A stretch of 64,000 bases of DNA from JAIQFF01 sp963788505 (GTDB lineage Bacteria; Acidobacteriota; Terriglobia; Terriglobales; Acidobacteriaceae), in assembly GCA_963788505.1 (NCBI GenBank), contig CAWBGY010000011.1, forward strand, positions 1 through 64,000, written 5' to 3'. Below the pieces are notes generated by a model, which did no database searches, was not told where the DNA came from, and was given only the letters and a program-made list of their open reading frames with translations. A program made the position numbers and the translations under genes. Position 1 is the stretch's first letter, and the number at the start of each line of letters is the position of its first letter. This document shows positions 35,438 to 44,520 of this stretch, one piece after another.

Positions 35438-36292
35438 ATGAAATTGATCCGATTTGGTGAGCCGGGCAAGGAAAAGCCGGGCGTGCTGCTGCAGGAAGGC
35501 ATTCGTATCGATGCATCCGGGCTGGGTTCGGACTACAACGAAGAATTCTTTGGCAACGGCGGTTTGAAGCAATTGGATTCCTGGCTGCGGAAAAACGCAT
35601 CGTCCGCCCCTCGAGTAGCTGCGTCGGTGCGCCTCGGGCCTCCCGTTTGCCGGCCCAGCAAGATTGTCTGCATCGGACTCAACTATCGTGATCATGCGGC
35701 GGAAACAAAAGCGGAGCCGCCAAAGGAACCGGTGCTCTTCTTCAAGGCGACGACGTCCCTGGTGGGGCCGAATGATGCCCTGGTCAGACCGCGGAACTCA
35801 AGCAAGGTGGATTGGGAGGTTGAGCTGGCGGTGGTCATCGAAAAAAGGGCCTCATACGTGTCGAAGGATAAGGCCCTCGACTACGTCGCAGGATACGCCC
35901 TGCACAACGACTATTCGGAGCGCAACTTTCAGCTGGAGCGTGGAGGCCAATGGGTAAAAGGCAAGAGTGCGGATACGTTCGCTCCTTTAGGTCCATTTCT
36001 GGCCACGGCGAACGAAATTCCAGAGGCTGGCAATCTCAAGATGTGGCTGAAGGTAAATGGAAATTTGCGGCAGAACGGTTCCACGTCCAACATGATCTTT
36101 GATGTGGCAACGCTGGTTTCGTATACGAGCCAGTTTATGACCCTTCTTCCGGGCGATGTGATCAGCACCGGAACGCCGGCAGGAGTTGGTATCGGAATGA
36201 ACCCGCCGGTGTTTCTGAAGGCCGGTGACGTGGTAGAGCTGGGCATTGAGAACCTGGGAGAATCGCGCCAGGAAGTCAAGGAATACCAGTAG
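35438..36292 (+). CDS. Fumarylacetoacetate hydrolase family protein
   Basis: 284 aa. The FAH fold starts after a short N-terminal domain: KIVCIGLNYRDHAAETKAEP, the metal ligands in DWEVELAVVIEKRA, YALHNDYSERNFQ, and the C-terminal STGTPAGVGIGM. Close relatives are annotated as ureidoglycolate lyase or 2,4-diketo-3-deoxy-L-fuconate hydrolase; the latter would fit the sugar-acid dehydratase at 23.6 kb. GGGAGG precedes ATG 35438. The exact substrate is open. Confidence 0.88.
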   Translation: MKLIRFGEPGKEKPGVLLQEGIRIDASGLGSDYNEEFFGNGGLKQLDSWLRKNASSAPRVAASVRLGPPVCRPSKIVCIGLNYRDHAAETKAEPPKEPVLFFKATTSLVGPNDALVRPRNSSKVDWEVELAVVIEKRASYVSKDKALDYVAGYALHNDYSERNFQLERGGQWVKGKSADTFAPLGPFLATANEIPEAGNLKMWLKVNGNLRQNGSTSNMIFDVATLVSYTSQFMTLLPGDVISTGTPAGVGIGMNPPVFLKAGDVVELGIENLGESRQEVKEYQ

Positions 36293-36300
36293 CCGGTAGT

Positions 36301-36320
36301 GGGTCAGTTCAAACTGACCC
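36301..36320. repeat. Hairpin GGGTCAGTT-CA-AACTGACCC
   Basis: Perfect nine-base arms with a two-base loop, nine bases after the FAH-family stop codon. CCAGTAGCC-like sequence repeats on both sides. There is no T-run, so it is a weak case as a terminator and may be a dispersed palindrome. Confidence 0.55.
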
Positions 36321-36551
36321 ATACCAGTAGCCATGGACCGCATGAAGTGGTTCGGAGAGAAACGCGCAGCGGGGCGCGGCCGGCTGATTGTGCGTCTGGT
36401 GTAATATTGTCGCGAAAAATCGGGAACAGGCCAGCCCCGGTCAGAACGCGAGAAATGCGACCGATTAGGATTGGTTTGCGCGCGATCGTCCTGCTGCTCT
36501 TTGCGGCTTTGTTTTGCTCACGGATTTTTGCCCTCGAAGAAGGAGGTTTTC

Positions 36552-38087
36552 GTGCGCGGAAAACAAATTGTATTGCTGCCGGTTCTGACTGCTGTCTTTC
36601 TGTTCGCCGGTCCGGTCTTGAACCACTCGTGGGCGAACTCCGTAGCCACGCCAATTGGACTATTTGAAGACCATGGCGACGTCGGTACGGTCCTGCACCC
36701 CGGCACGGTTGAATATGACCCTTCCGCGCAGAGCTACACCCTCACCGGCAGCGGCGAAAACATGTGGTTTACGACAGACGCCTTTCAGTTTGTCTGGAAG
36801 AAGGTCTCGGGTGATGTCACCTTGACGGCCGACGTGTCATTTCCGACCACCACAGGAAATCCGCACAAGAAGGCGGTTCTGATGATACGGCAGAGTCTCG
36901 AAGCCGATTCTCCCTACGCCGACGTGGCGCTGCACGGGAATGGGATGACAGCGCTGCAATATCGCGACGAGAAGGGAGCTCTCACTCGAGAGATCCAATC
37001 GAATCTATCCGGGCCCAAACGGTTGCGGATCGCAAAGCGGGGCGATTACGTGTACATGGCCCTGGCCGCCGCTGACCGCGAGCCTGAAGTGGCCGGCGGA
37101 TGGCTGCGAGTACCGCTGCAGGGAAGTTTCTACGTCGGGATCGGCGTCTGCTCCCATGATAAGGACGTCATCGAGAAAGCGGTATTTTCGAAAGTCGATT
37201 TGGCCGCGCCTGCACCCAGTGCGGCCCAGCCGACACTTTACAGCACGCTCGAAACAGTAGCGGTCGATTCCGGCGACCGGCGAGTAGCTTATATCGCGCC
37301 AGAACACTTTGAAGCCCCGAACTGGACTCGCGACGGTTCGGATTTCATATTCAACAGCAACGGTCGCCTCCTGCGCCTGCCTGTGGCCGGGGGAAAGCCT
37401 GAAATGATCGATACGGGTTTCGCTACGCGCTGCAATAACGATCACGGCATCTCGCCGGACGGTACTCAGCTCGCCATCAGCGACCAATCGCAGGAGGAGC
37501 ACCAGTCCCTCGTCTATATCGTGCCGATTAGCGGCGGCGCTCCCCGGCGCGTCACCAGGAACTCGCCTTCGTACTGGCATGGCTGGTCGCCGGACGGGAA
37601 AACTCTCGCATTCGTCGGACAACGGAATGGTGAATTCGACATCTACACTGTGCCCGCCGCCGGAGGCGAAGAAACACGTCTTACCACCGCCAAGGGCCTG
37701 GACGACGGCCCGGAATATTCGCCCGACGGAAATTTCATCTACTTCAACTCCGAGCGCACCGGCATCATGCAGATCTGGCGCATGCGCCCAGATGGCAGCC
37801 AGCAGGAACAAGTCACATCGGACAATTTCAACAATTGGTTTCCGCACATTTCGCCCGATGGAAAGTGGATGGTCTTTCTCTCTTACGACCGCAGCGTGAC
37901 CGGACATCCCGAGAACAAGGACGTGACGCTTCGCCTGATGTCGCTGAGCGACAAGAAGATCAAGCTGTTGGCCAAACTCTTCGGCGGCCAGGGGACGATC
38001 AACGTTCCTTCCTGGGCGCCCGACAGCAAACAACTGGCCTTCGTGAGCTATCAGTTAATCCCGGACGAAAAAGCAGGGAAGAAATAG
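36552..38087 (+). CDS. Exported TolB-like beta-propeller protein with N-terminal lectin-like domain
   Basis: 511 aa from GTG 36552, which has AAGGAGG upstream; the frame opens earlier at 36471. A signal peptide (ends near HSWA) is followed at about 30-190 by a DUF1349/laminin-G-like sandwich (FTTDAFQFVWKKVSGDVTLT) and from about 220 by five WD40-like PD40 blades: ISPDGTQLAISD, WSPDGKTLAFVG, YSPDGNFIYFNS, ISPDGKWMVFLS, WAPDSKQLAFVS. It is probably a periplasmic binding or scaffold protein; no catalytic residues are recognised. A second, overlapping frame (ATG 36455) encodes signal-peptide-like residues but no protein beyond 70 codons. Confidence 0.85.
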   Translation: MRGKQIVLLPVLTAVFLFAGPVLNHSWANSVATPIGLFEDHGDVGTVLHPGTVEYDPSAQSYTLTGSGENMWFTTDAFQFVWKKVSGDVTLTADVSFPTTTGNPHKKAVLMIRQSLEADSPYADVALHGNGMTALQYRDEKGALTREIQSNLSGPKRLRIAKRGDYVYMALAAADREPEVAGGWLRVPLQGSFYVGIGVCSHDKDVIEKAVFSKVDLAAPAPSAAQPTLYSTLETVAVDSGDRRVAYIAPEHFEAPNWTRDGSDFIFNSNGRLLRLPVAGGKPEMIDTGFATRCNNDHGISPDGTQLAISDQSQEEHQSLVYIVPISGGAPRRVTRNSPSYWHGWSPDGKTLAFVGQRNGEFDIYTVPAAGGEETRLTTAKGLDDGPEYSPDGNFIYFNSERTGIMQIWRMRPDGSQQEQVTSDNFNNWFPHISPDGKWMVFLSYDRSVTGHPENKDVTLRLMSLSDKKIKLLAKLFGGQGTINVPSWAPDSKQLAFVSYQLIPDEKAGKK

Positions 38088-38135
38088 GGAAAGCCGCAGG
38101 TTCTACCTTCACCGGATCGTACCCGGCAAGCACGT

Positions 38136-38164
38136 TTGCAGGAAGCCGGTCCGGCCGGTATACT
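38136..38164 (+). promoter_or_regulatory. Sigma-70 type promoter
   Basis: TTGCAG (38136-38141), 17-base spacer, TATACT (38159-38164). It is located 25 bases before the small ORF at 38189. Confidence 0.55.
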
Positions 38165-38188
38165 GGCCATCATTCTCCAGGGGGACTT

Positions 38189-38356
38189 ATGGACTTTAGC
38201 AGGCAAGCTGACGCATGGACGCCTTATGAAGTCAAAGCGGCATCGATTCTGTACGAACGCCGAACCGAAGACCATCAGTTAGAACAACTTCGGATTCGCC
38301 TCCAAAAAAAGATGCGGGAAGCGGAAGACAAAACCTCCGCCCCGACAGCCGCGTAA
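38189..38356 (+). CDS. Small hypothetical protein
   Basis: 55 aa: MDFSRQADAWTPYEVKAASI, then a charged helix (QLEQLRIRLQKKMREAEDK). Its own promoter lies at 38136 and a CAGGGGG site is upstream of the ATG. No family is known; it looks like a soluble, helical, basic-acidic protein. Confidence 0.6.
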   Translation: MDFSRQADAWTPYEVKAASILYERRTEDHQLEQLRIRLQKKMREAEDKTSAPTAA

Positions 38357-38604
38357 TTTTTTCCTCTTCAACATAAGGTTCAAAAACCGGTCGCCTCCGC
38401 GACCAGAAACTTCTTCAAGCAGTCTTGGCCAGCCCATATGGCGTTGTTGGACTGATCTCAGCACCGGGCAGCTCAGGGCATGCTGAATGTGGCTCTGCAA
38501 CCCTAACCTCCCGTGCGGACCAGCATCTTTGGAGCCCAGGTCCGCCGCCTGGAAATGGCTCTTTATCATTGAACAATTCCTGCCAGATAATCCAATTCAT
38601 CAGA
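38357..38604. other. Non-coding stretch before the porin promoter
   Basis: No ORF with coding character and no clear terminator were seen. Confidence 0.35.
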
Positions 38605-38633
38605 TTTTCATGTTCTTGTAACCATCCCGTAAC
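38605..38633 (+). promoter_or_regulatory. Pho-box-like direct repeats upstream of the porin
   Basis: Three 7-mers spaced by four bases: TTTTCAT, TTGTAAC, CCGTAAC. The 11-bp period is that of PhoB sites (CTGTCAT-N4-CTGTCAT), and the last two units are close matches to each other. It lies about 180 bases upstream of the porin start. The assignment is inferred from spacing and partial consensus. Confidence 0.4.
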
Positions 38634-38815
38634 ACTGCGGAAGTAGAAGAGACGGTACTCAAAGATTACGGGAGAGCGACAGGTGAGCTTTCGCTTCGAG
38701 CCTGAGTGTGTTCGTTAGCCATCCAATTTCTACGGCCGAAAGTGCCCGTAACGACTGCTGTACAAACTCGATTCTGTGGGTCCTCTGCCAAGGCCAGAGG
38801 CAAAAAGGAGAAATG

Positions 38816-40414
38816 ATGAAGTCCGTACTCAGGTGGTGCGTAGTTCCGCTGTTGGCTGGAACGCTGGTAGCGCAAACTGCGGCTAAACCGCGAGCCAAAA
38901 GGGCCGCCAAGCCCGCCCAACCAGCGGTAACCCTTCAGGACATCCAATCCTTGAAAGATGCGTTGGCTGCCCAACAGCAGCAGATTGAGCAGCTTAAACA
39001 GGAGCTGCAACAGAAGGACCAAGCCTGGCAGCAGTCGCAACAAGAGCTTCAACAAACCCAGTCCGCTGCGACTGAGGCCCAGCAAAAGGCCGCGGCCGCC
39101 GAAAGCGCAAGCAGCGAGCAGAAGGAAACTGTCAGCAAGCTCTCGTCTGACATGACCGATGTCAAAACGACGTTGACCAACACTGCCCTCAACACCATCG
39201 ATGAGCAAAAGAAGTTCGCGGCCCTGGAGGGCGCGGTCGGCCATATCAAGATGAGCGGTGACCTGCGTCTCCGCTTCGAGCCGTTCTTTGGTGGTGGCGC
39301 CGCCAATGCGACCACGCCTGAGGCCCGCCTCCGGGAACGCTTTCGCTTGCGCTTTAACGTCACCAGCCAGATCAGCAACGATTTCGCCGTGGGTTTCTCT
39401 GTGGCATCCGGCGATTTAGGTGATCCCGTCTCCACCAATTCCACCGAGACCGGCTTTTTCACACGCAAGCCCCTGGCCATCGATAAGGCATACGGAATCT
39501 ACAACCCTCACTACTTGAAACCCTTCACCCTGACCGTGGGCAAGTTCGGATATACCTGGCAACGCACGGAATTGACCTGGGACAATGACTTGAACCCGGA
39601 AGGCGCCAGCGCAGCCGTGAGTTGGGACTGGAAGAAAGGCTTTATCAACCACTTTGCCGCGATTGCCTATGGAACGCCGATTTTCGAAGTCGGTGGCGGA
39701 CCGGATACTTTCATGGCAGGCGGACAGGTCCAGGCGGGCTTTACTCTCCTCCCCAAAGTGAAATTCGGGGCCAACCTCGCGTACTATGATTTCCAGAACG
39801 CCGATACCATTGCCCAGAACCAGGCGCAGAGCCCCAGCAATGGTTTTGCGACGCAGGGCATCACGAACGGTGGCGGCGGCAACTTCGGCTTCAGCGCTTC
39901 TGGTCAGAGCAACAATTTCGGAGTCATCAACGGGAAACGCACTTTCGCCTCCCAGTACGGCATCGTGGACGCGATCGCGCGCCTGGACTTCGACACCGGT
40001 CTCAAGCGGTGGCCTGTCTACGCCTTGTTCGACTTTGCCCAGAACACCAAAGCCTGCGACAATCTGGCGGCCTTCGTCGCCGCTGGAGTAGCCGCTCCAG
40101 CCTGCAATTCGCACGAACGTCACGGTTACTGGTCAGAGTTTAAAGTCGGCCAGACCAAAAAGAAGGGCGACCTCCTCCTCGGCTATACCTTTGCTCGCAT
40201 CGAGCGGGACGCGGTCCTCTCCGCGTTCGACTTCAGCGATTTGAGGGCGCCGACCAACGTCGTCGAGCACCGTCTGGAGGCCTATTACCAAGCCTACCCC
40301 CACGTGCAGATGGGGGTCACGGGTCTGATCGGCCGCCAACTCTTGAACGCACAGAGCCCCACCGAGGAGCGCTGGCTCAAACGCTGGCAGTTTGACACCA
40401 TCTTCAGCTTTTAG
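38816..40414 (+). CDS. Putative outer-membrane porin (Porin_5-like) with periplasmic coiled coil
   Basis: 532 aa. A signal peptide (ends near LVAQTA) is followed at about 35-125 by a Gln-rich coiled coil (LAAQQQQIEQLKQELQQKDQ), probably trimerising or peptidoglycan-facing. From about 145 the beta-barrel begins (KMSGDLRLRFEPF) and continues through strands such as FTLTVGKFGYTWQRTELTWD to a C-terminal Phe (WQFDTIFSF), the outer-membrane sorting signature. AGGAG (38806-38810) with five bases to the second of two adjacent ATGs sets 38816 as the start. A Pho-box-like array upstream suggests phosphate control; an intrinsic terminator follows. Confidence 0.85.
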   Translation: MKSVLRWCVVPLLAGTLVAQTAAKPRAKRAAKPAQPAVTLQDIQSLKDALAAQQQQIEQLKQELQQKDQAWQQSQQELQQTQSAATEAQQKAAAAESASSEQKETVSKLSSDMTDVKTTLTNTALNTIDEQKKFAALEGAVGHIKMSGDLRLRFEPFFGGGAANATTPEARLRERFRLRFNVTSQISNDFAVGFSVASGDLGDPVSTNSTETGFFTRKPLAIDKAYGIYNPHYLKPFTLTVGKFGYTWQRTELTWDNDLNPEGASAAVSWDWKKGFINHFAAIAYGTPIFEVGGGPDTFMAGGQVQAGFTLLPKVKFGANLAYYDFQNADTIAQNQAQSPSNGFATQGITNGGGGNFGFSASGQSNNFGVINGKRTFASQYGIVDAIARLDFDTGLKRWPVYALFDFAQNTKACDNLAAFVAAGVAAPACNSHERHGYWSEFKVGQTKKKGDLLLGYTFARIERDAVLSAFDFSDLRAPTNVVEHRLEAYYQAYPHVQMGVTGLIGRQLLNAQSPTEERWLKRWQFDTIFSF

Positions 40415-40445
40415 CCGGGCTACGGCTGGAAGTTAGACCAACAGG

Positions 40446-40483
40446 AAAACGGGCGCCGCTGGTGGCCAGGCGGCGTCCGTTTT
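40446..40483. terminator. Bidirectional intrinsic terminator
   Basis: A 14-bp stem, AAAACGGGCGCCGC paired with GCGGCGTCCGTTTT (one G-T pair), with a loop of about ten bases. T-runs occur on both strands between the convergent porin and peptidase genes. Confidence 0.8.
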
Positions 40484-42597
40484 ATTTCCACTGAATCAGG
40501 CCGGCTTCATTGCAGGCGCTGAGGTAGTCTTCCACGACTTCGACGGGTAACGGGCCATACTCTGCCGAAACTGCATCCCTGATTTCTCCCACGCTCCGCT
40601 TGCCATCGACGAAATTTACGATCTCGTACGCATACAACTCAGAAAGGTCCTGAGTGTTGAGCAAAGGCGTGGCTTCGCTGTTCAAAAGCTTGATCTTGGC
40701 CACGCGCTCCGGGCCCAGGCGCGCCTGCAGAACGTTGTCGTTCTGATAGGTCAGCGGCCCGAAGTCGCCGATTCGCACCGGAATCTTCGCTGCCGCCGCT
40801 ACTGCTGCCCAAGGCGCTTTCGGCTCCGTACCCTGAACCCCTCGAGACTTGGCCTGGCGGTCGATCCAGGTGTCGAAGGTGGTCACCTGGTCCGCCAGGG
40901 CCTTCTCAGCGGCCGCATCGTGCGGCTCGGCGCCGCCAAATTGCAGCATGGAAGACAATGTCGCGAGCTCCCGGCGAAGTCCCTGCCGTAGCAGGTTGCG
41001 TGCCTCGTACCACGCGGGGTTGGGCTCCAGCTTCGGGTCCTCGACGACCTGCTTGAGCTCTTTGGAAGAGCTGCGCCAGGCGTATTTCAGACTGCGATGC
41101 AAGGAAGGGAAGCAGTTCCCGCGAACGGTCCGCATCCAGGCTGGCATACACGTACCCGGCCGCCGCCCCCAGCAGCGCTACCCGGCGCAGCTTGGTGGGA
41201 TCGATTTGTTGCAGGGTATCGTGGTCGGTATGAATATAAATGTCCGGCCAATCGCGCAGATAGAGCGAGGGAATCGCGACAGTGGATGAGTCGTAGTCGT
41301 CGTGATCGCTACCTGCGGCATAGGGTGTGACGTCCTGCAGAAACTGGTTGCGCGTGCCTTGCTCGCCGGCGCGTGTCTCAAGTACAGCAGCTTCCGGGGA
41401 GTCACCGCTTGCCGCATAGTTGGCTGCTGCCGCGCGAATGACGTCTGCAAGGGTGGACCCGACGTCGGTCACAAAACTGGGCAGTGACCAGGGCGTCTCG
41501 GTCACATGCAGGATGGATTTGTTCTTGAAGGGATCGCCGCCCACCATGTCCATGTGAATGTCGGCGCGCATTCGGGCGCGGATATCGGGATGACGGCTGA
41601 GATAGGCCATGGTGCCTTCCACCTCGGGCCCCCAAATGAAGCGCAGCGTACGTTTCGGACGGGGCAACGCTCCGCTGCCGACCAGCCGCGCGATGACGCG
41701 AGCCGATTCGAGAATGGTCACGCAGCCACTCCCGTTGTCGTTCGCGCCGGGCCGCTCGTGATCCAGATGACAGCTGTAAACGATTTCGCCGCCGGCCGGG
41801 TCGGTCCCAGGGATGACGCCGGTCACCACGGTCCAGTGCCCGGGGCCAACTTCCGCTTTCACGTTGGCGTGAAGAACGATCTGCTCTCCCGCGCGTAAAT
41901 GTGCGCGCAATGACTCTGCCGTCTCCCTCGAAACCATGAACGCGAATCCCGCCGGCTGGCGCGCATCCAGATGACCCCAACGCACCAGGGTGCGGTCCAG
42001 GCCCGACCAGGCCGTGGTCTGGTTCGGCATGTCGCTCACTATGCCGGCCGCTCCGTATTTGGCCACTGCCAGCGCCTGGACTCGGGCCAGTACACCATCG
42101 GCCAGGACAATCTTTCCCCGCACGTCCTTGCCGCCGTAGTCGGATTCGTGGGCGCCGTCGCCCACGTCCACCAGCGCTGCTTCCACATCCGCGGTATGAC
42201 TGTAGTCAGCCAGCCGGATGGGGTCGGTGGCCCAATCGCCCAGCAACAAGTGTTGCGGGCGCACTTCCCACAATTGACCGGCCGCGACTTGCCAGCCCAG
42301 GTAGGAACGCATCAGCCCGTAAGGCGTCTTCCCGTCGATGGGAAATTGCTCACTCTGGACCTCGGCCAGTCCGTACTCGCGCGCCCGCTGCAGAACGAAC
42401 TGGGCAGCCTGATCAAATTCGGCGGTGGCGGGCACGCGATGCCAGCGAGTCAGATAGCGCAGATTTTCGTAAGGCGCCGCGCCGTTGGCCTCATCGCGCA
42501 GCTTGACCCATTGTTCTGAGGAAAGAAACGGCTGCTGAGCAAGCGAGAAAGTGGCAACTGACAGGAGAACGAAGCCAGCGAAAAGGGTGCGGACCAT
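40482..42597 (-). CDS. M28-type zinc peptidase, exported, broken by one frameshift
   Basis: Two overlapping frames join to one protein of about 700 aa: residues 1-495 in frame 42597-40906, and the C-terminus in frame 41147-40482. Signal peptide MVRTLFAGFVLLSVATFSLA; a PA-type insert; the M28 site SCHLDHERPGANDNGSG (His and Asp ligands), GPEVEGTMAYL, and AGSDHDDYDSS (last His). The C-terminal domain has ELKQVVEDPKLEPNPAWYEA and a helical tail. The switch must occur near 41060-41110 and fits one extra base. Because both halves keep strong coding character, a sequence indel or a recent mutation is more likely than old decay. Function: aminopeptidase-like hydrolysis of exported peptides. Confidence 0.75.
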
Positions 42598-42645
42598 GGA
42601 GGGAGAGCATACCTTTGCACCGTCCCTCGGCGCAATGCTCGCCGG

Positions 42646-42879
42646 CTACGCGCTGAGCGCGACTCCGCTCGACTGGTCAAAGCCGCGGCGGTTCCGCCAT
42701 CCTGCCTGGGGCGAGCAGTGTTGGTCATAGACCCCGTTGGCGATGCTCCAGACGCTTTCAAAACCGTCGTGGTCCGGCAGGACGAGAGGGGCCAGGGCAT
42801 GAATGAATTGGTCGCGACTGTCGAGTCTGTCCAACTGCTTTACGAATTGTGGATCCTCAATATTCCGGATCAGGGGCAT
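42646..42879 (-). CDS. Small hypothetical protein
   Basis: 77 aa: MPLIRNIEDPQFVKQLDRLD, then LPDHDGFESVWSIANGVY. CAGGAG lies eight bases before ATG 42879. Acidic and soluble, no family recognised. It lies between the peptidase and the RND operon on the same strand but is probably independent. Confidence 0.5.
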   Translation of the reverse strand: MPLIRNIEDPQFVKQLDRLDSRDQFIHALAPLVLPDHDGFESVWSIANGVYDQHCSPQAGWRNRRGFDQSSGVALSA

Positions 42880-43001
42880 GGCGCATACTCCTGAAAATCA
42901 CGCTACACGTATAGATGATGTTCTGAGTTCAGACGAGGCGCAATCCGGGAGATATGGGATTACTTTAGTATCAGGAGCAGAAGCGCAACCGGACAACCTT
43001 G

Positions 43002-44520
43002 CTACGGGCCACTTGCCGTGCGGGGATGTGAATCAACTTTCACCGAGGGCAGGTTCGCGGAATTCCATCCTCCACCCAGGGCCTTGATCAGAGAAACGCT
43101 GGCGGCCATGCGCCGGCGCAGAATATCGACCGCGGCCCGTTCATCGGCCAAGGCCGTGCTTTGCGCCGTGGTCACCTCCAGATAGCTGACCACGCCACCC
43201 TTGTAGCGGTTGGTGGAAAGTTGCAGTGAGTGCTCGGCCGCGGCCACTGCGGCCTGCTTGCGCTTTGGCCTCGTCGCTGAGAATACGCAATACAGCCAGA
43301 TTGTCTTCCACTTCCTGAAAGGCGGTGAGAACGGTCTGGCGATAATTCGCCACGGACTCGTCGTAGGCCGCGCGGGCCTGCTCGGAGACGGCGCGACGGC
43401 GGCCGCCATCAAGGGCAGTCACGGCCGCGGCGGCGCCCGCGGTGAGGAAGCCGCTGGGACCCTGAATCAGCGTCGTGATCGCGGTGCTTTCAAATCCGCC
43501 CGAGCCGGTCAGGGTAAAAATCGGGAAGTAGGCGGCCCGGGCCACTCCGACCTGGGCGTTGGCGGCGGCCACGCGGCGCTCCGCCGCTGCGATATCCGGC
43601 CGGCGCTCCAGCAGTTCCGACGGAAGACCGGGCGGAACCTCAGGCGGCGGGGAGTTCCACGCCGCCACTGGAGCGGTGAAAGTGGAAGCGGCCTGTCCGA
43701 TCAGGGTTGCGATGGCATGTTCGTTCTGCGAGCGCTGGATCAGCACATCAATGGCTTGAGTACGGGTATTTTCAAGCTGAGTCTGGGCTTGCGCGACGTC
43801 GACCGCTGATGCCACTCCGCCTTTGTAGCGGTTTTGCGTCAGTTCCAGCGCTCTTTCAAAAGCGGTCACGTTCGACCGCAGTAGCTGCTCTTCCGCATCG
43901 AGCGTACGCATCTGGAAATAGGCGAAGGCAAGTTCAGCGTGCAGGCTCAGGCGCACCGATTCCAGGTCGGCGGCGCTGGCTTGCGCATTCGAACGAGCGG
44001 CCTCCACCGAGTGCCGCACCCGTCCAAACACATCCGCTTCGTAGGACACATCCACCGGGATTACCAGGTCGGTTCCGTCGGTTTTGGTGGAGGGGGAAAC
44101 CAACGGGCGGTGCTCGGAGAGATGTTCGCGTTCGGCCGAGGCGCCCGCCGTCACCGTGGGATAGTAAGCCGCGCGGTTGAATCGTATCAATGCCCGGGCC
44201 TGCTCGAACTGGGCTTCCGCCGCTTTCAGATTCTGATTGGAGACATTGACTTGTTCTTCCAGGGCGTTCAGTTGCGGATCCTGGAAAATCTCCCACCATT
44301 TGCCCCGTGCGATTTGATCGCTGGGTTGGGCCGCCTTCCAGTCGGGAGGAACCTCTTTGTAGCTCGGCGGCGCGGGTGCTGTCGGCTTCGCATAACGCGG
44401 CCCAACGGCGCAACCACAAAGCAGAAGCATCACAGCCAGGCCTGCGGCTGCGGACTTCGGGTGCGGGCAAGGCAGACGCTTGCGGTCCGCGGTCCGACGC
44501 CCGAGGCCGGGTTTCCTCAC
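43002..44520 (-). CDS. RND efflux outer-membrane factor (NodT/OprM family), one frameshift
   Basis: The frame 44520-43141 carries the N-terminal lipobox (LLLCGCAVGPRY) and the two-repeat outer-membrane efflux domain (RYKGGVASAVDVAQAQTQLE in repeat 1). After RILSDEAKAQ, coding continues in the frame ending 43002: AAVAAAEHSLQLSTNRYKGG, then YLEVTTAQSTALADERAAVD. One extra base at about 43255 explains the break. The corrected protein is about 505 aa, normal for OprM-type channels. The ATG overlaps the stop of the membrane fusion gene, so it is the third gene of the efflux operon. Confidence 0.82.

Noticed and set aside
37005..38033. 342-codon minus-strand ORF opposite the TolB-like gene
   Set aside because: Antisense of regular beta-propeller repeats; no start site or domain.
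41060..41110. Programmed frameshifting in the M28 peptidase gene
   Set aside because: No slippery heptamer or downstream pseudoknot is evident, and similar breaks occur in unrelated genes nearby; a sequence indel is simpler.
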